A DNA stretch of 64,000 nucleotides from Janthinobacterium sp. 1_2014MBL_MicDiv (GCF_001865675.1 NZ_CP011319.1:4712001-4776000); one strand, 5' to 3'. Counted from the stretch's first letter, positions 41,079 to 50,094 are shown. Translations and numbers: made by a program. The notes: generated from the sequence alone by a model not told the origin.

Positions 41079-42206
41079 CTAGCGGGAAAATGGTTCCGGC
41101 TCCGGCTCGGCCGCCTGCGCCTCATCCGCGGCCTCCGTCAGGACGGGCACGTCCTTCTTGCGGCCGAATGGCTTGCGCAGCAAGACCCAGTACTTCGAAG
41201 GCGTCCCCGGCCCCGCCGCTTGCTTGCGCTTGCGCACGACATACACGATGACGGCCGTCAGCAGCAGGAATGCCAGCGTCCCCAGGCCCAGCCACAGCAA
41301 GCCATGGCCGCCCGCCTGCTTCTCGGCCACGGGCGCCGCCAGCGGTTTGGGCTTGGCATGCGCAACAACAGGCGCAGCGGGAGCGGCGGCCGCTACGGCG
41401 GCACCAGGCTGGGCCAGCGCCTGCTGCAGCGCGCCGATCTTGCCCTCCAGCTCGCCCAGCCTGGCATTGAGGGCCGTATTCTTCTCGTCCAGCGCCACGC
41501 ACGCTTCGGCCTGCCCCGCATCGGCCTGCGGCGCGCAGGCGGCCACGGGCGCGACAGGACGGCGCAACGGCCGCCGCCGCACGGCAGCGGCGGCGCGCAC
41601 GGCCGGCGCCTCCACCGCTTTCCTCGGTGCGGCGGGCGGCGCAACGAAGACCGTGGCGGGACGCAGCATGCCTTCGGCACGCGCGCGCGCCGCCAGCGCG
41701 GCGGCATCGGGCGGCGTGCCCGGCATGGCACGCGGCAGCGGCATGGGCGCCGCCGGCATGGCTTCCGGCGGCGCAGCCACCCTGGCCGGCGCGCTGGCGA
41801 CGGGCGGCGACGGCGTCAGCCACAGCGTTGCCAGGCGCACGATGGCGCCGCCGCCATTGCCCAGCAACAGATACAGGTGCAGATGGCCGGACTGGATCGC
41901 CTTCGCTGTAGTGACGCGCACATAGCGGCGCCCGCCCCGCTCGAAGGGATTGATGGTCAAACCCTGCAGGGCCGGGTCCATGCCGATGCCGCCGCCCCGG
42001 TACACATCGGGCGAGGCCAGGCGCACGGCCACGCCCTGCGCTTCGTCGGGCGCCAGGGCCGTCAGTTCGATCTCGGCCAGCAGCGGCTGGCCCACGTGCG
42101 ACAGCACCGCCATCTCGCCCAGTTCCGCCGCCATGACAGGCGGCAAGACCAGGCTGGCGGCGGCGCATGCGATCAGGGACCAACGGGGAAAGATGCTGCT
42201 TTGCAT
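41079..42206 (-). CDS. FimV-like membrane protein
   Basis: A 375-residue protein: signal peptide (about 1-26, ends PVMAAE), a FimV N-terminal domain (about 27-130; LGEMAVLSHVGQPLLAEIEL, VRLASPDVY), a long Ala/Pro-rich segment, a short coiled coil (about 238-265; DEKNTALNARLGELEGKIGALQQ), one membrane helix (about 300-322; LLWLGLGTLAFLLLTAVIVYVV) and an acidic tail. It lacks the large TPR end of full FimV (about 900 residues). FimV-type proteins organise polar type IV pili and motility systems; a sigma-28-like promoter upstream supports a motility role. Confidence 0.85.
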   Translation of the reverse strand: MQSSIFPRWSLIACAAASLVLPPVMAAELGEMAVLSHVGQPLLAEIELTALAPDEAQGVAVRLASPDVYRGGGIGMDPALQGLTINPFERGGRRYVRVTTAKAIQSGHLHLYLLLGNGGGAIVRLATLWLTPSPPVASAPARVAAPPEAMPAAPMPLPRAMPGTPPDAAALAARARAEGMLRPATVFVAPPAAPRKAVEAPAVRAAAAVRRRPLRRPVAPVAACAPQADAGQAEACVALDEKNTALNARLGELEGKIGALQQALAQPGAAVAAAAPAAPVVAHAKPKPLAAPVAEKQAGGHGLLWLGLGTLAFLLLTAVIVYVVRKRKQAAGPGTPSKYWVLLRKPFGRKKDVPVLTEAADEAQAAEPEPEPFSR

Positions 42207-42254
42207 GGACTGATCGCTTTGATAACAAGATAAATAAACGGAACTCGCCCATCT

Positions 42255-42281
42255 TTAACGGCAGGAAATCGCAAAAATATA
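42255..42281 (-). promoter_or_regulatory. Possible sigma-28 promoter of the FimV-like gene
   Basis: On the minus strand TATATTTT-N11-GCCGTTAA (42281-42274, 42262-42255). The -10 part is identical to that of fliT; the -35 part matches six of eight positions. It lies 49 bases before the start codon. Confidence 0.55.
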
Positions 42282-42377
42282 GACGGGCGCGAGCAAAATG
42301 ATGCAATACAGCATCATCCTGTGCCTTTTTGGCGTCTGGAGTACACTCGATCCACCTCCATCGATGAAAGGGATGCC

Positions 42378-43772
42378 ATGAGTAGCAGAATCGAACGCGA
42401 CAGTTTCGGCCCGATCGACGTACCCGCCGACCGGCTTTGGGGAGCGCAAACGCAGCGCTCGCTCGAACACTTCCATATCTCCACGGAAAAGATGCCGCCC
42501 GAACTGATCGCCGCCCTGGCCACCGTCAAGCGCGCGGCCGCCCACGTCAACCTGGACTTGGGGCTATTGGACGGCAAGAAAGCCGTCGCCATCACGCAGG
42601 CGGCCGATGAAGTGCTGGCCGGCAAGCATGACGCCGAGTTCCCGCTGGCCGTCTGGCAGACAGGGTCTGGCACGCAAAGCAATATGAACATGAATGAAGT
42701 GCTGGCCAACCGCGGCTCCGAGCTGATCGGCGGCTTGCGCGGCGCCGAGCGCCTGCTGCACCCGAATGACGACGTCAACCTGGGCCAGTCCTCGAACGAC
42801 ATCTTCCCCACCGCCATCCATGTGGCCGCCGCGCTGGCCGTCGCCCACACGGTCTTGCCGCCGCTGCGCCAGCTGCGCGCCACGCTGGACGCCAAGGCGA
42901 CGGAATTTGCCGACATCGTCAAGATCGGCCGCACCCATTTGCAGGATGCGACGCCGTTAACCCTGGGACAGGAATTCTCGGGCTATGTGGCGCAGCTGGA
43001 CTTTGCCGAACACATCATCACGGCCTCGCTGCCGCCGCTGCTGCAGCTGGCCGCCGGCGGCACGGCCGTGGGCACGGGCTTGAATGCCCACGTGGAATTT
43101 GCCGGCCGCATCGCCGCGGAACTGGCGCGCCTGACGGGCCAGCCGTTTGCCACGGCCGACAACAAGTTTGCCGCGCTGGCCGCCCACGATGCCCTGGTCG
43201 CCGCCCATGGCGCGCTGAAAACCCTGGCCACGGCCCTGATGAAGATCGCCAACGATGTGCGCTGGATGGCCTCCGGCCCCCGCTCGGGCCTGGGCGAGAT
43301 CACGATACCCGAAAACGAGCCGGGCAGCTCCATCATGCCGGGCAAGGTCAACCCGACCCAGTGCGAGGCGCTGACCATGCTGTGCTGCCAGGTGTTCGGC
43401 AACGACGTCGCCATCACTGTGGGCGGCGCCTCGGGCAATTTCGAGCTGAATGTCTTCAAGCCCTTGATCGCGCACAACTTCCTGCAAAGCGCGCGCCTGC
43501 TGGGCGACGGCATGCGCAGCTTCGACGCGCATTGCGCGCACGGCATCGCGCCGAACCGCGAGCGCATCGCCGAGCTGATGGAGCGCTCATTGATGCTGGT
43601 CACGGCGCTGGCGCCGCACATCGGCTACGACAAGGCGGCGCAAATCGCTAAACAGGCCCAGCATGAAGGCACGACCTTGAAGGAAGCGGCGCTGGCCCTC
43701 GGTTTTGTGACCGAGGAGCAATTCAGCGAGTGGATCGTGCCCTTGGCCATGACGCGCCCCAACAAAAGCTGA
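42378..43772 (+). CDS. fumC: Fumarate hydratase, class II
   Basis: A 464-residue TCA-cycle enzyme, tetrameric and iron-free, that interconverts fumarate and malate. Signature GSSIMPGKVNP (about 318-328) with the active-site Ser loop, TGSGTQSNMNMNEV, HPNDDVNLGQSSND and GRTHLQDATP are all present. Length matches E. coli FumC (467). GAAAGGGATGCC precedes the ATG. Confidence 0.96.
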   Translation: MSSRIERDSFGPIDVPADRLWGAQTQRSLEHFHISTEKMPPELIAALATVKRAAAHVNLDLGLLDGKKAVAITQAADEVLAGKHDAEFPLAVWQTGSGTQSNMNMNEVLANRGSELIGGLRGAERLLHPNDDVNLGQSSNDIFPTAIHVAAALAVAHTVLPPLRQLRATLDAKATEFADIVKIGRTHLQDATPLTLGQEFSGYVAQLDFAEHIITASLPPLLQLAAGGTAVGTGLNAHVEFAGRIAAELARLTGQPFATADNKFAALAAHDALVAAHGALKTLATALMKIANDVRWMASGPRSGLGEITIPENEPGSSIMPGKVNPTQCEALTMLCCQVFGNDVAITVGGASGNFELNVFKPLIAHNFLQSARLLGDGMRSFDAHCAHGIAPNRERIAELMERSLMLVTALAPHIGYDKAAQIAKQAQHEGTTLKEAALALGFVTEEQFSEWIVPLAMTRPNKS

Positions 43773-43868
43773 GGCCCAGCCCTGCATTGCTGGCGGCTTC
43801 AGGTAAACTATGGATTAGTTGAGGTTGTCATCAAGTGTTTAAAACACATCATTGCAATAAGGGATACA

Positions 43869-44090
43869 ATGCAAAAAGTAAGCTTTGATTTAACATCCGA
43901 GTTCGTCGAGCTGAACCAGCTGCTCAAGCTGGTCGGCTTGTGCGACAGCGGTGGCGCAGGCAAGGTCATGGTCGATAGCGGCGTGGTGAAGGTCGATGGC
44001 AAGAAGGAATTGCGCAAGACCGCCAAGATCCGCAGCGGCCAGGTCGTCAGCGTGGGCGATATCCGCATCACGGTCGTCGGCCCTGCCTGA
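43869..44090 (+). CDS. S4-domain RNA-binding protein (YbcJ-like)
   Basis: A 73-residue protein made of one S4 fold: FVELNQLLKLVGLCDSGGAGKVMVDSGVVKVDGKKELRKTAKIRSGQVVSVG. YbcJ-like proteins bind structured RNA and may act on ribosomes. It starts 97 bases after fumC and has an AT-rich leader, likely its own promoter. Confidence 0.92.
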   Translation: MQKVSFDLTSEFVELNQLLKLVGLCDSGGAGKVMVDSGVVKVDGKKELRKTAKIRSGQVVSVGDIRITVVGPA

Positions 44091-44206
44091 TCCCGGCATG
44101 GGGCGCGCGAGCGGCCCCATGCTTCCGCCTACGCCTGCCCGGCTGCCTACGTCAAGCTGCAACTTCGCTATTGCCATATCTTTATCGATTGCGGAAGGGG
44201 AGCGCC

Positions 44207-44491
44207 ATGGACCATCCCGAACAAGGCACGCGCAGCCAGGAACGCCTGATCGGCGACTTGCGCCAGGTCATCGAGAACGCGGAAGAATTGCTGCGCAATA
44301 CAGACAAATACACAAGCAGCCTGTACCAGAACGCGCGCGCCAAGCTGGAATTGGCTCTCGTGGCTGCTACTGCCGAACTTGCCCGTTTCGAGGAAGAGCA
44401 AGTGACGCGCATGATGGACGCCACCCTGGCCGCGAACGCCCTGTACCGTGACCAGACGGGCGAAGCGCGCCTGCTGCGCGCCTTCGATTAA
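44207..44491 (+). CDS. DUF883 (ElaB/YqjD)-type protein without membrane anchor
   Basis: A 94-residue protein. QERLIGDLRQVIENAEELLRNTDKYTSSLYQNARAKLELAL matches the helical core of DUF883 proteins, which in E. coli tie ribosomes to the inner membrane through a C-terminal helix. Here the C-terminus is charged (FEEEQVTRMMDATL to LLRAFD) and has no membrane segment. GGAAGGGGAGC precedes the ATG. Its stop touches the stop of the convergent bufBC gene. Confidence 0.8.
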   Translation: MDHPEQGTRSQERLIGDLRQVIENAEELLRNTDKYTSSLYQNARAKLELALVAATAELARFEEEQVTRMMDATLAANALYRDQTGEARLLRAFD

Positions 44492-46147
44492 TCAGCGCCA
44501 AGCGGACGCCATGTCCGTCAGCACCGCATGCGCCAGCCACAGGCGCAGCTGCGCGCCCAGGTCGAACGCCTCGTCCAGCCCGAAGGCGGCGTCGAGCGCG
44601 GCGCCGAACGTCAGCCCCTGCTGCAATGCCAACAAGGCCGCATGCGCGGCCCCATCCAGCGCCAGCACCTGCGCCTTCCAGCGTGGACGGCAGACGAGCG
44701 CATGGCTGGCCATCTGCATTTCCTGCGGGAACACGCCTTCCCCCTCTCCTGCCTGATGCGCCTGCCACAGGGCCGGCACTTGCCAGCGCGACGCCAGCAA
44801 GGTGCAGGCCGGATGCAGGGCAAAACGGCGCGACTCCAGCTGTTCCGGCCCCAGGTCCGCCAGCGCCTGTGCCGGCACGCCCTGCGCGTCCGGCGCGTAA
44901 TGGGCCAGGTGCAGCGCCCACTCGAGGCGCGCCATGTCCGGCAGGTAAGGCAAGTGGGCCACATGGGGGAAGCTGGCAAGGAAGTCCGCGAAACGGGCGC
45001 CAAACTGGTGCAGATCGGGACTGTCGGATGGATGTTGCCGGCCATAGGCGCGCGCCAGGCCGCCAAAGAACTCCTCGCCCACCAGCGCCAGCACGACGGG
45101 ATATGCATGGCCCAGGGCGCGGCGCCAGGTGGCAGTGAGATTGCCACGGTACAAGGCCAAACGCCCTGCCGCTGCCTCGCCCTGGCATTGCTGCAATACG
45201 GCCGGGCTGCGCGCCGCATCGAACAGGGCCGCGGCAAACGCTTGCTGGCTGCCGGCCAGCGCGTCCGGCGAAACGGGCGCCAGCGGTGATGCCGGCGCCT
45301 GTCCTTGCCATGGCGCCGGCGGCCGCTGCCGCGCCAGCATGGCTTCGGCCTTGGCCGCCTCGCCCAGCAGGACATCGAGCGCGGGCAGGTCCGTGTCCCA
45401 TTCGATCAAGGTCGGCACGGCGCCGAAGCGCTGCAAGGCGGCCGCATACAGATCCCAGACCGGCCCGGCAACGGGCGCGCCATGGTGGTCGATCACGGCT
45501 TGCGGCGTCACCAGGTGGCCGGCCAGATGCAGCTCGCCCACGCTGCCAGGCGCGATCGCCTGCATGGCCATCAAGGCATCTTCGCCGTGGTTGCACTGGT
45601 TCACATACAGGTTATTGATATCGAGCAGCAAGCCGCAGCCAGTGCGGCGCGCCAGTGCGGCCAGGAATTGCGCCTCGCTCATGGCATCGTCGCGAAAACG
45701 CACATACGTCGAGACATTCTCCAGCAAGATCGGCCTTTTCAGCACATCCTGCACGCGCCCTACCCGCTCGCACAGCAAGTCCAGGGCCGCCTTGCTCAAG
45801 GCCAGCGGCAGCAGGTCATTGAGTTGCTGCTGCGCCACGGCACCCCAGCACAGGTGTTCCGACACGAGGGCCGGCTCGATGCGTTCCACCACGGCGCGCA
45901 CGCGCTGCAGGTGCGCGTCGGAAAAGCCGCGCGCCGAACCGAGGCCCAGGCCCACGCCATGCAGGCTGACGGCGTAGTCCTGGCGCAAGGCGTGCAGCAC
46001 ATGACTATCCCAACCCGACGGCTGCAGATAATTTTCGGTATGCACTTCCAGCCAGCCGACGCGGGGCCGGCGCTCGAGGAAGTCGCGGTAGTGGGCAACG
46101 CGCAAGCCGACGCCCACGCCGGCAAGAGCATGGGCGGGCTGCGTCAT
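44492..46147 (-). CDS. Bufferin maturation enzyme, fused BufB (MNIO/DUF692) and BufC (DUF2063)
   Basis: A 551-residue fusion. Residues about 1-280 are a TIM-barrel MNIO (multinuclear non-haem iron oxidative enzyme) with all expected ligand motifs: HTENY, VSEHLCW, LLENVSTYV, LLDINNLYVN, ELHLAGH, IDHHGAPV and IEWDTDLP. After a Pro/Ala linker (about 281-310) comes a DUF2063-type partner domain (QQAFAAALFDAARSPAVLQQCQG, LALYRGNLTATWRRALGHAYPVVLALVGEEFF) and its C-terminal half to the end. MNIO enzymes with such partners modify precursor cysteines, giving copper-binding bufferins. The two parts are usually separate genes. It lies 20 bases after the precursor gene; no break in frame is seen. Confidence 0.88.
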   Translation of the reverse strand: MTQPAHALAGVGVGLRVAHYRDFLERRPRVGWLEVHTENYLQPSGWDSHVLHALRQDYAVSLHGVGLGLGSARGFSDAHLQRVRAVVERIEPALVSEHLCWGAVAQQQLNDLLPLALSKAALDLLCERVGRVQDVLKRPILLENVSTYVRFRDDAMSEAQFLAALARRTGCGLLLDINNLYVNQCNHGEDALMAMQAIAPGSVGELHLAGHLVTPQAVIDHHGAPVAGPVWDLYAAALQRFGAVPTLIEWDTDLPALDVLLGEAAKAEAMLARQRPPAPWQGQAPASPLAPVSPDALAGSQQAFAAALFDAARSPAVLQQCQGEAAAGRLALYRGNLTATWRRALGHAYPVVLALVGEEFFGGLARAYGRQHPSDSPDLHQFGARFADFLASFPHVAHLPYLPDMARLEWALHLAHYAPDAQGVPAQALADLGPEQLESRRFALHPACTLLASRWQVPALWQAHQAGEGEGVFPQEMQMASHALVCRPRWKAQVLALDGAAHAALLALQQGLTFGAALDAAFGLDEAFDLGAQLRLWLAHAVLTDMASAWR

Positions 46148-46167
46148 GGCGCTGCTGCCTGGAAAAC

Positions 46168-46473
46168 TTATGACTGCTCGGCTGGCGCGGCCGGCTTCAC
46201 TGCCTTGATCGGCTTCATCGAGCCGCCCGCCTGTTCGCACGTGCCCTTGGCAACATACGCCCATTCCGTGGGCAGGTTATCGGCCGGGGCCTGGCCTGCG
46301 CACGAGTGCGCGCCATCGGAAGAGGCGCAGTCATTCTGCCCCGCCTTTGCCACGCCGTAGCATTTTTCCTTGTCGCCACTGGTGGCGGGCGCATCATGCG
46401 CGGCCACGCTGGCGGTGGTGCCGGCGCAGATGCCTGCCAGGGCGGCGGCGATGAGGGCTTGACGTGTATTCAT
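46168..46473 (-). CDS. bufA: Bufferin precursor BufA (DUF2282)
   Basis: A 101-residue precursor: signal peptide (about 1-26, ends VAAH) and a core with four cysteines at 38, 49, 58 and 79. The family pattern is clear: KEKCYGVAKAGQNDCASSDGAHSCAG and WAYVAKGTCE. Family knowledge: these cysteines are turned by MNIO enzymes into copper-chelating groups, and the peptide protects the periplasm from copper. The maturation gene follows directly. An extended -10-like TGATAAAAT on the minus strand (46600-46608) lies 127 bases upstream and may be its promoter. Confidence 0.9.
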   Translation of the reverse strand: MNTRQALIAAALAGICAGTTASVAAHDAPATSGDKEKCYGVAKAGQNDCASSDGAHSCAGQAPADNLPTEWAYVAKGTCEQAGGSMKPIKAVKPAAPAEQS

Positions 46474-46747
46474 GGGAAATCCTCTTGCGTGGGTCAAAGT
46501 AATCGAAAAGTCAGGGCACGCCCCAGGCTGCGCAATCGGCAACGCGGAGGCTATGCACGTCATTTTACTGAATCGGCCGCGCCATGGCGAACAATGGTAA
46601 TTTTATCAATGCAAGATGAGGCCAGCAGGGAGGAAAAACAAGGAAGGATGGTGTTTACATCAAAAAAACACATGACAACGCCCACGCGCCACCGTCGGCA
46701 ACGGTAGCGTGGACAAGACGGGCGCCGCGATGGCGCCGGGACGACGC

Positions 46748-46948
46748 TCAGGCCGTCGTATTGATGCGGTTACCGAGGTGCGCTGGCAAGTTCGCTGCCG
46801 ATTGCACTGGCGGCAAGGCTTGCAGCAAGGCAGTCGCGGTCGAGCTTTGAATATCCTGGGCTTTTTTCAGGACAGTCAGGCCGACGGCTTGGCGCGTACC
46901 GGTCTCCGCCATCGTGGTTGACAGTTGAGCAATGCTTCCGACGTCCAT
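46748..46948 (-). CDS. YjfB-like putative motility protein
   Basis: A 66-residue protein of the YjfB motility family: MDVGSIAQLSTTMAETGTRQAVGLTVLKKAQDIQ and the family end LPAHLGNRINTTA. The biochemical role is unknown. GGAGAAACGT gives the start at 46948. A sigma-28-like promoter lies directly upstream, which agrees with the family name. Confidence 0.88.
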   Translation of the reverse strand: MDVGSIAQLSTTMAETGTRQAVGLTVLKKAQDIQSSTATALLQALPPVQSAANLPAHLGNRINTTA

Positions 46949-46976
46949 ACGTTTCTCCAATGAGGTTCTACCAGTA

Positions 46977-47003
46977 TTAACGGATAGCGATGGGAAACCT
47001 TTA
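46977..47003 (-). promoter_or_regulatory. Sigma-28 (FliA) promoter of the YjfB-like gene
   Basis: On the minus strand TAAAGGTT-N11-TCCGTTAA (47003-46996, 46984-46977), one change from TAAAGTTT in the -35 and close to GCCGATAA in the -10. It ends 29 bases before the start codon. Confidence 0.75.
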
Positions 47004-47017
47004 GCTGATCGTGAACC

Positions 47018-47542
47018 TTATTTTTGCAGCCGCTGCAATATCCACGCGAGCACCAGTTCGCGCGCATTCAAGTCCAGCCACTGCACGCCGGCGCGCAAGT
47101 CGGCCGGCGCGGGGCTGTCCGACGCCACGGCGATCACATGCGGGTCATGCGGATACAGAGGCGCCTGCCCCACTTCCGGGCGGAATATCTCCAGCTTGGC
47201 GATCGGGTCCGTCTTGAAGCCTTCCACCAGGGTCAGGTCTGCCGGTCCCATGCGGGCCAGCTGCTGCGCCAGGCTCGGCTCAGGCGCGCCGCGCAACTCA
47301 TGCACGATGGCAAAGCGGTATGGCGACGCCACCAGCACTTCCGCCGCGCCCGCCATGCGCAGGCGGGCGCTGTCCTTTTGCGGCGGTTCCAGCGCCAGGT
47401 CGTGGTGGCTGTGCTTGACCAGATTGACGCGCAAGCCGCGCGCCGCCATTTCCTTCACCACAAATTCCAGCAGGGTCGTCTTGCCGCTACCGGAACGGCC
47501 GATCACACCGAGTACCGGGTGCGCGGGCATCGCATCGTGCAT
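47018..47542 (-). CDS. mobB: Molybdopterin-guanine dinucleotide biosynthesis adaptor MobB
   Basis: A 174-residue GTP-binding P-loop protein that assists MobA in making the bis-MGD cofactor. Walker A GRSGSGKTTLL (about 15-25), KHSHHDLALEPPQKDSARLRMAGA and LVEGFKTDPIAKLEIFR are diagnostic. It suggests that molybdoenzymes are made, in keeping with the NarXL-like regulators. The 47543-47748 gap upstream holds a short tandem repeat. Confidence 0.93.
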   Translation of the reverse strand: MHDAMPAHPVLGVIGRSGSGKTTLLEFVVKEMAARGLRVNLVKHSHHDLALEPPQKDSARLRMAGAAEVLVASPYRFAIVHELRGAPEPSLAQQLARMGPADLTLVEGFKTDPIAKLEIFRPEVGQAPLYPHDPHVIAVASDSPAPADLRAGVQWLDLNARELVLAWILQRLQK

Positions 47543-47649
47543 GGGGGTGTCCTTGATTGAGTATGGCTCATTATACGCAGCGCCACCGGCGCGATGGTCC
47601 GGCATCGGTGCCAGGCATTGCACAGGTCAAGCAAAGCCGTATTGCCCAA

Positions 47650-47683
47650 TCAATTACTCAGTCAATTACTCAATCAATCAGCT
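47650..47683. repeat. Short tandem repeat, period 12
   Basis: TCAATTACTCA(G/A) occurs twice in a row (47650-47661, 47662-47673), followed by a partial third copy TCAATCA. It lies between the phosphoesterase 3' end and mobB, with no known role. Confidence 0.6.
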
Positions 47684-47748
47684 CTTCTTCCTCCCCGTTC
47701 AGGCGCCAGCCCTGCCATCGTCACCGGCCCCGTGCCGGCGGGCCGCCC

Positions 47749-49236
47749 CTAGCCGCGCCGCCCGCCTCCCTGCTTGCCAGGCGATGCCCCCTGCGGCGTG
47801 CCGCCATCGGTGCCCTGCCGCCTGCGCCGGCCCGCCGGCTGCGTCGCCGGCTTGCCATGCGCCGCCAGCGCATTCCTGGCCGTGCGCGCCAATTGCCGAT
47901 GGGCAGCAATCGCCCCCGCCTCCGTATCGGACAGGAGCGGCGCGGCGGGACCGGCGGGGCCGGCAGAAGCCGCGCCTCCCGCGCCATTCGCCGCGGGCCG
48001 GCCTGCCGGCGCGGGCGCGGCGAAATCCTGCCGCCGCACGTCGTCTTCCCATTGCGCGCGCTGCGCCAGCACCGTGGCCGGCACGGCGGGCGGCGGCCGC
48101 GCCTGCGCCAGGCCCAGCACTTCGCCCAGGCCGCTGGCGGCCGCCACGCGCGCGCCCATGTCGGGCAAGCCGCCAGCGTCGCTGCGGCAAAAGCGCTGCA
48201 GGATGGTCTTGATGATGGACGTGTGGTCGAACACCTGGTGGCAGACGCTGCCGGGCGCGATCAGCGGCGACACCAACAGCATGGGCACGCGCACGCCGTA
48301 CTGGCGAAACGCGGGATCGTCGTCGACGGCGACGGGCGGCGGTACATGGTCGAAGAAGCCGCCGTGCTCGTCGTAACTGAGGATCAGCAAGGTACGCGCC
48401 CAGGCGGGCCCGTGCGCCAGCGCCTGGTACACCTGCGCCACCAGCGCCTGCCCGGCGCGGATATCGGCCGGCGGATGGTCGTCGTTGGCAAAGAAATGCG
48501 GGTCGATCCAGCTGACGGCCGGCAAGGCGCCCGCCAGCGCATCGCCGATGAAGCCATAGCGGCGCTGGCTGGAGCCGAACGGTTCGTAAAATTCGGACGA
48601 ACGGTAATGGTCGTCCGTCAGGGCCAGGCTCCACGGCTTCCAGGCCGAGTAAAACTTCCAGCTGACGAGGGCGCGCTCGAGGTGGCGCACGAATGATTTG
48701 TTCGCATACAGGGGCACGCGCTTGCTGTCCTTGCTGCCGGCCGCCCTGCCGCTGACGGCATACAGGCGGTTGGGCCAGGTCGCGCCCGGCACCGAGCTGT
48801 AGCAGCGGTCGCAGACGCAAAACTGGCGCGCGAGGAAGTCGTACATGGGCAGGTCGGCCCCGTTGTAGTAGCCCATCACCAGGTCGATGTCGGGGTCGCC
48901 CGGATGCGTGTGCACATAGTCGTCGACGAAGCCGCCGTTATTGTTCTGCAATTGCTGCGCCACCGACATGCCCGTGTGCGACGGATCCTGCGATGCATCG
49001 AAAGCCGTGCGCCGCAGGCGGTGCACGCGATACGTGACGCCCGCGTGCACATTCGCATGGCTGGCCCGCAAGCCGTCGATATCGTCGCGCCCGCCTTCCA
49101 GGCTCAGGTAGCCGAGCATGTGGTCGAAGGAACGGTTTTCCATCATCAGCACGACGATATGTTCGATGCGCGTCAGGTTTCCCAGCGGATGGACGCCACC
49201 ATCGTCAGCACCGTCATCAACAGCAGCAGCACTCAT
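47749..49236 (-). CDS. Phospholipase C / acid phosphatase-type phosphoesterase
   Basis: A 495-residue protein of the phosphoesterase family that includes PlcN/PlcH and AcpA. Metal and nucleophile parts: IEHIVVLMMENRSFDHMLGYL (ENRSFDH), HTGMSVAQQLQNNNGGFVDDYV, the LILSYDEHGGFFDHVPPP metal site and FDHTSIIKTIL. No signal peptide or TAT motif is visible at the chosen start, and the C-terminal domains of Pseudomonas PlcN are absent; instead there is an Ala/Pro/Gly-rich basic tail. It may be cytoplasmic or exported in another way. Confidence 0.88.
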   Translation of the reverse strand: MSAAAVDDGADDGGVHPLGNLTRIEHIVVLMMENRSFDHMLGYLSLEGGRDDIDGLRASHANVHAGVTYRVHRLRRTAFDASQDPSHTGMSVAQQLQNNNGGFVDDYVHTHPGDPDIDLVMGYYNGADLPMYDFLARQFCVCDRCYSSVPGATWPNRLYAVSGRAAGSKDSKRVPLYANKSFVRHLERALVSWKFYSAWKPWSLALTDDHYRSSEFYEPFGSSQRRYGFIGDALAGALPAVSWIDPHFFANDDHPPADIRAGQALVAQVYQALAHGPAWARTLLILSYDEHGGFFDHVPPPVAVDDDPAFRQYGVRVPMLLVSPLIAPGSVCHQVFDHTSIIKTILQRFCRSDAGGLPDMGARVAAASGLGEVLGLAQARPPPAVPATVLAQRAQWEDDVRRQDFAAPAPAGRPAANGAGGAASAGPAGPAAPLLSDTEAGAIAAHRQLARTARNALAAHGKPATQPAGRRRRQGTDGGTPQGASPGKQGGGRRG

Positions 49237-49358
49237 CGAAACTCCCGGAACTCCCCGGCCACGCACACAGGCGCGGCGACTCTGGTTCGACCGGCCCCGG
49301 CCGGCAGGGTTCGGCCAGCGATGCCTGCGTTTGATCTACAACAAGAAATGCGTGGCGA

Positions 49359-50093
49359 TCAATACGGTACGCGGTAGCGGTAGCCCTTGAAGCTGAAAAT
49401 GGCCGCCTTGGGCTGCAGCTTTTCCAGCACCAGGCCAGGCGCCAGTTCCTCGCCCTCGTGGCGCAGTACCTTGTCGATCAGCAACAAGCGGTCGGCCGGA
49501 TTCTTCGAATAGATATAGCCGCCGATGGCGATGGCGGGAATCTGCCGCTGTATCGGCTCGGGCAAGTCGCGCATGCCAGGCACGGCCTCGTCCGATGCAG
49601 GCGCTGGCGTGGCCACGGCCACAGGCGCCGGCGCCGCGACGGGAGGTGGAGCTGCCGCGGCGACGGGCGCAGGCGGCGCCTCGGCCCTGGCCGGCGCTTC
49701 CCGCTTCGGCTCGGCCATGGGTGCGGCCACGACAGCGGCACGCGGCAGCGGCGCGGCAGCGGCGGGCGACGGCACCGGTTCGGATACGGCCACAGGCGCG
49801 GGGGCGGCAACGGGCGCCACGGCCGCGACGGACAGCGGCGCCGCAAGCGGCGCAGGCGCGGTGGCAACGGCTGGCGCCGGTGTCGGCGCGACTGCCTGCC
49901 ACGGCCGCCACCACAGCAGTGCGGCAGCCACGGCCACCGTCACGCCGCCCAGCGCCAGCCAGGCGGGCAGGCGCCGGGAACGCACACCTGCCGCGGCGGC
50001 CTGCAGCTGCACTTGCGGCGCGTGGATCGTGGGCAACTCGCCCAGCTGGCGCTCGGCCTGCGATTTTTTCAGTGCTTCGAGTATGTAGGACAT
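49359..50093 (-). CDS. gspB: General secretion pathway protein B (GspB)
   Basis: A 244-residue inner-membrane protein: cytoplasmic MSYILEALKKSQAERQLGELPTIH, one membrane helix (about 42-64; LPAWLALGGVTVAVAAALLWW), a long Pro/Ala spacer and a periplasmic GspB domain (about 165-244; RDLPEPIQRQIPAIAIGGYIYS). With GspA it helps place the type II secretion secretin in the peptidoglycan. It follows gspA by one base. No other gsp genes are in the window. Confidence 0.92.
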   Translation of the reverse strand: MSYILEALKKSQAERQLGELPTIHAPQVQLQAAAAGVRSRRLPAWLALGGVTVAVAAALLWWRPWQAVAPTPAPAVATAPAPLAAPLSVAAVAPVAAPAPVAVSEPVPSPAAAAPLPRAAVVAAPMAEPKREAPARAEAPPAPVAAAAPPPVAAPAPVAVATPAPASDEAVPGMRDLPEPIQRQIPAIAIGGYIYSKNPADRLLLIDKVLRHEGEELAPGLVLEKLQPKAAIFSFKGYRYRVPY

Positions 50094-50094
50094 C

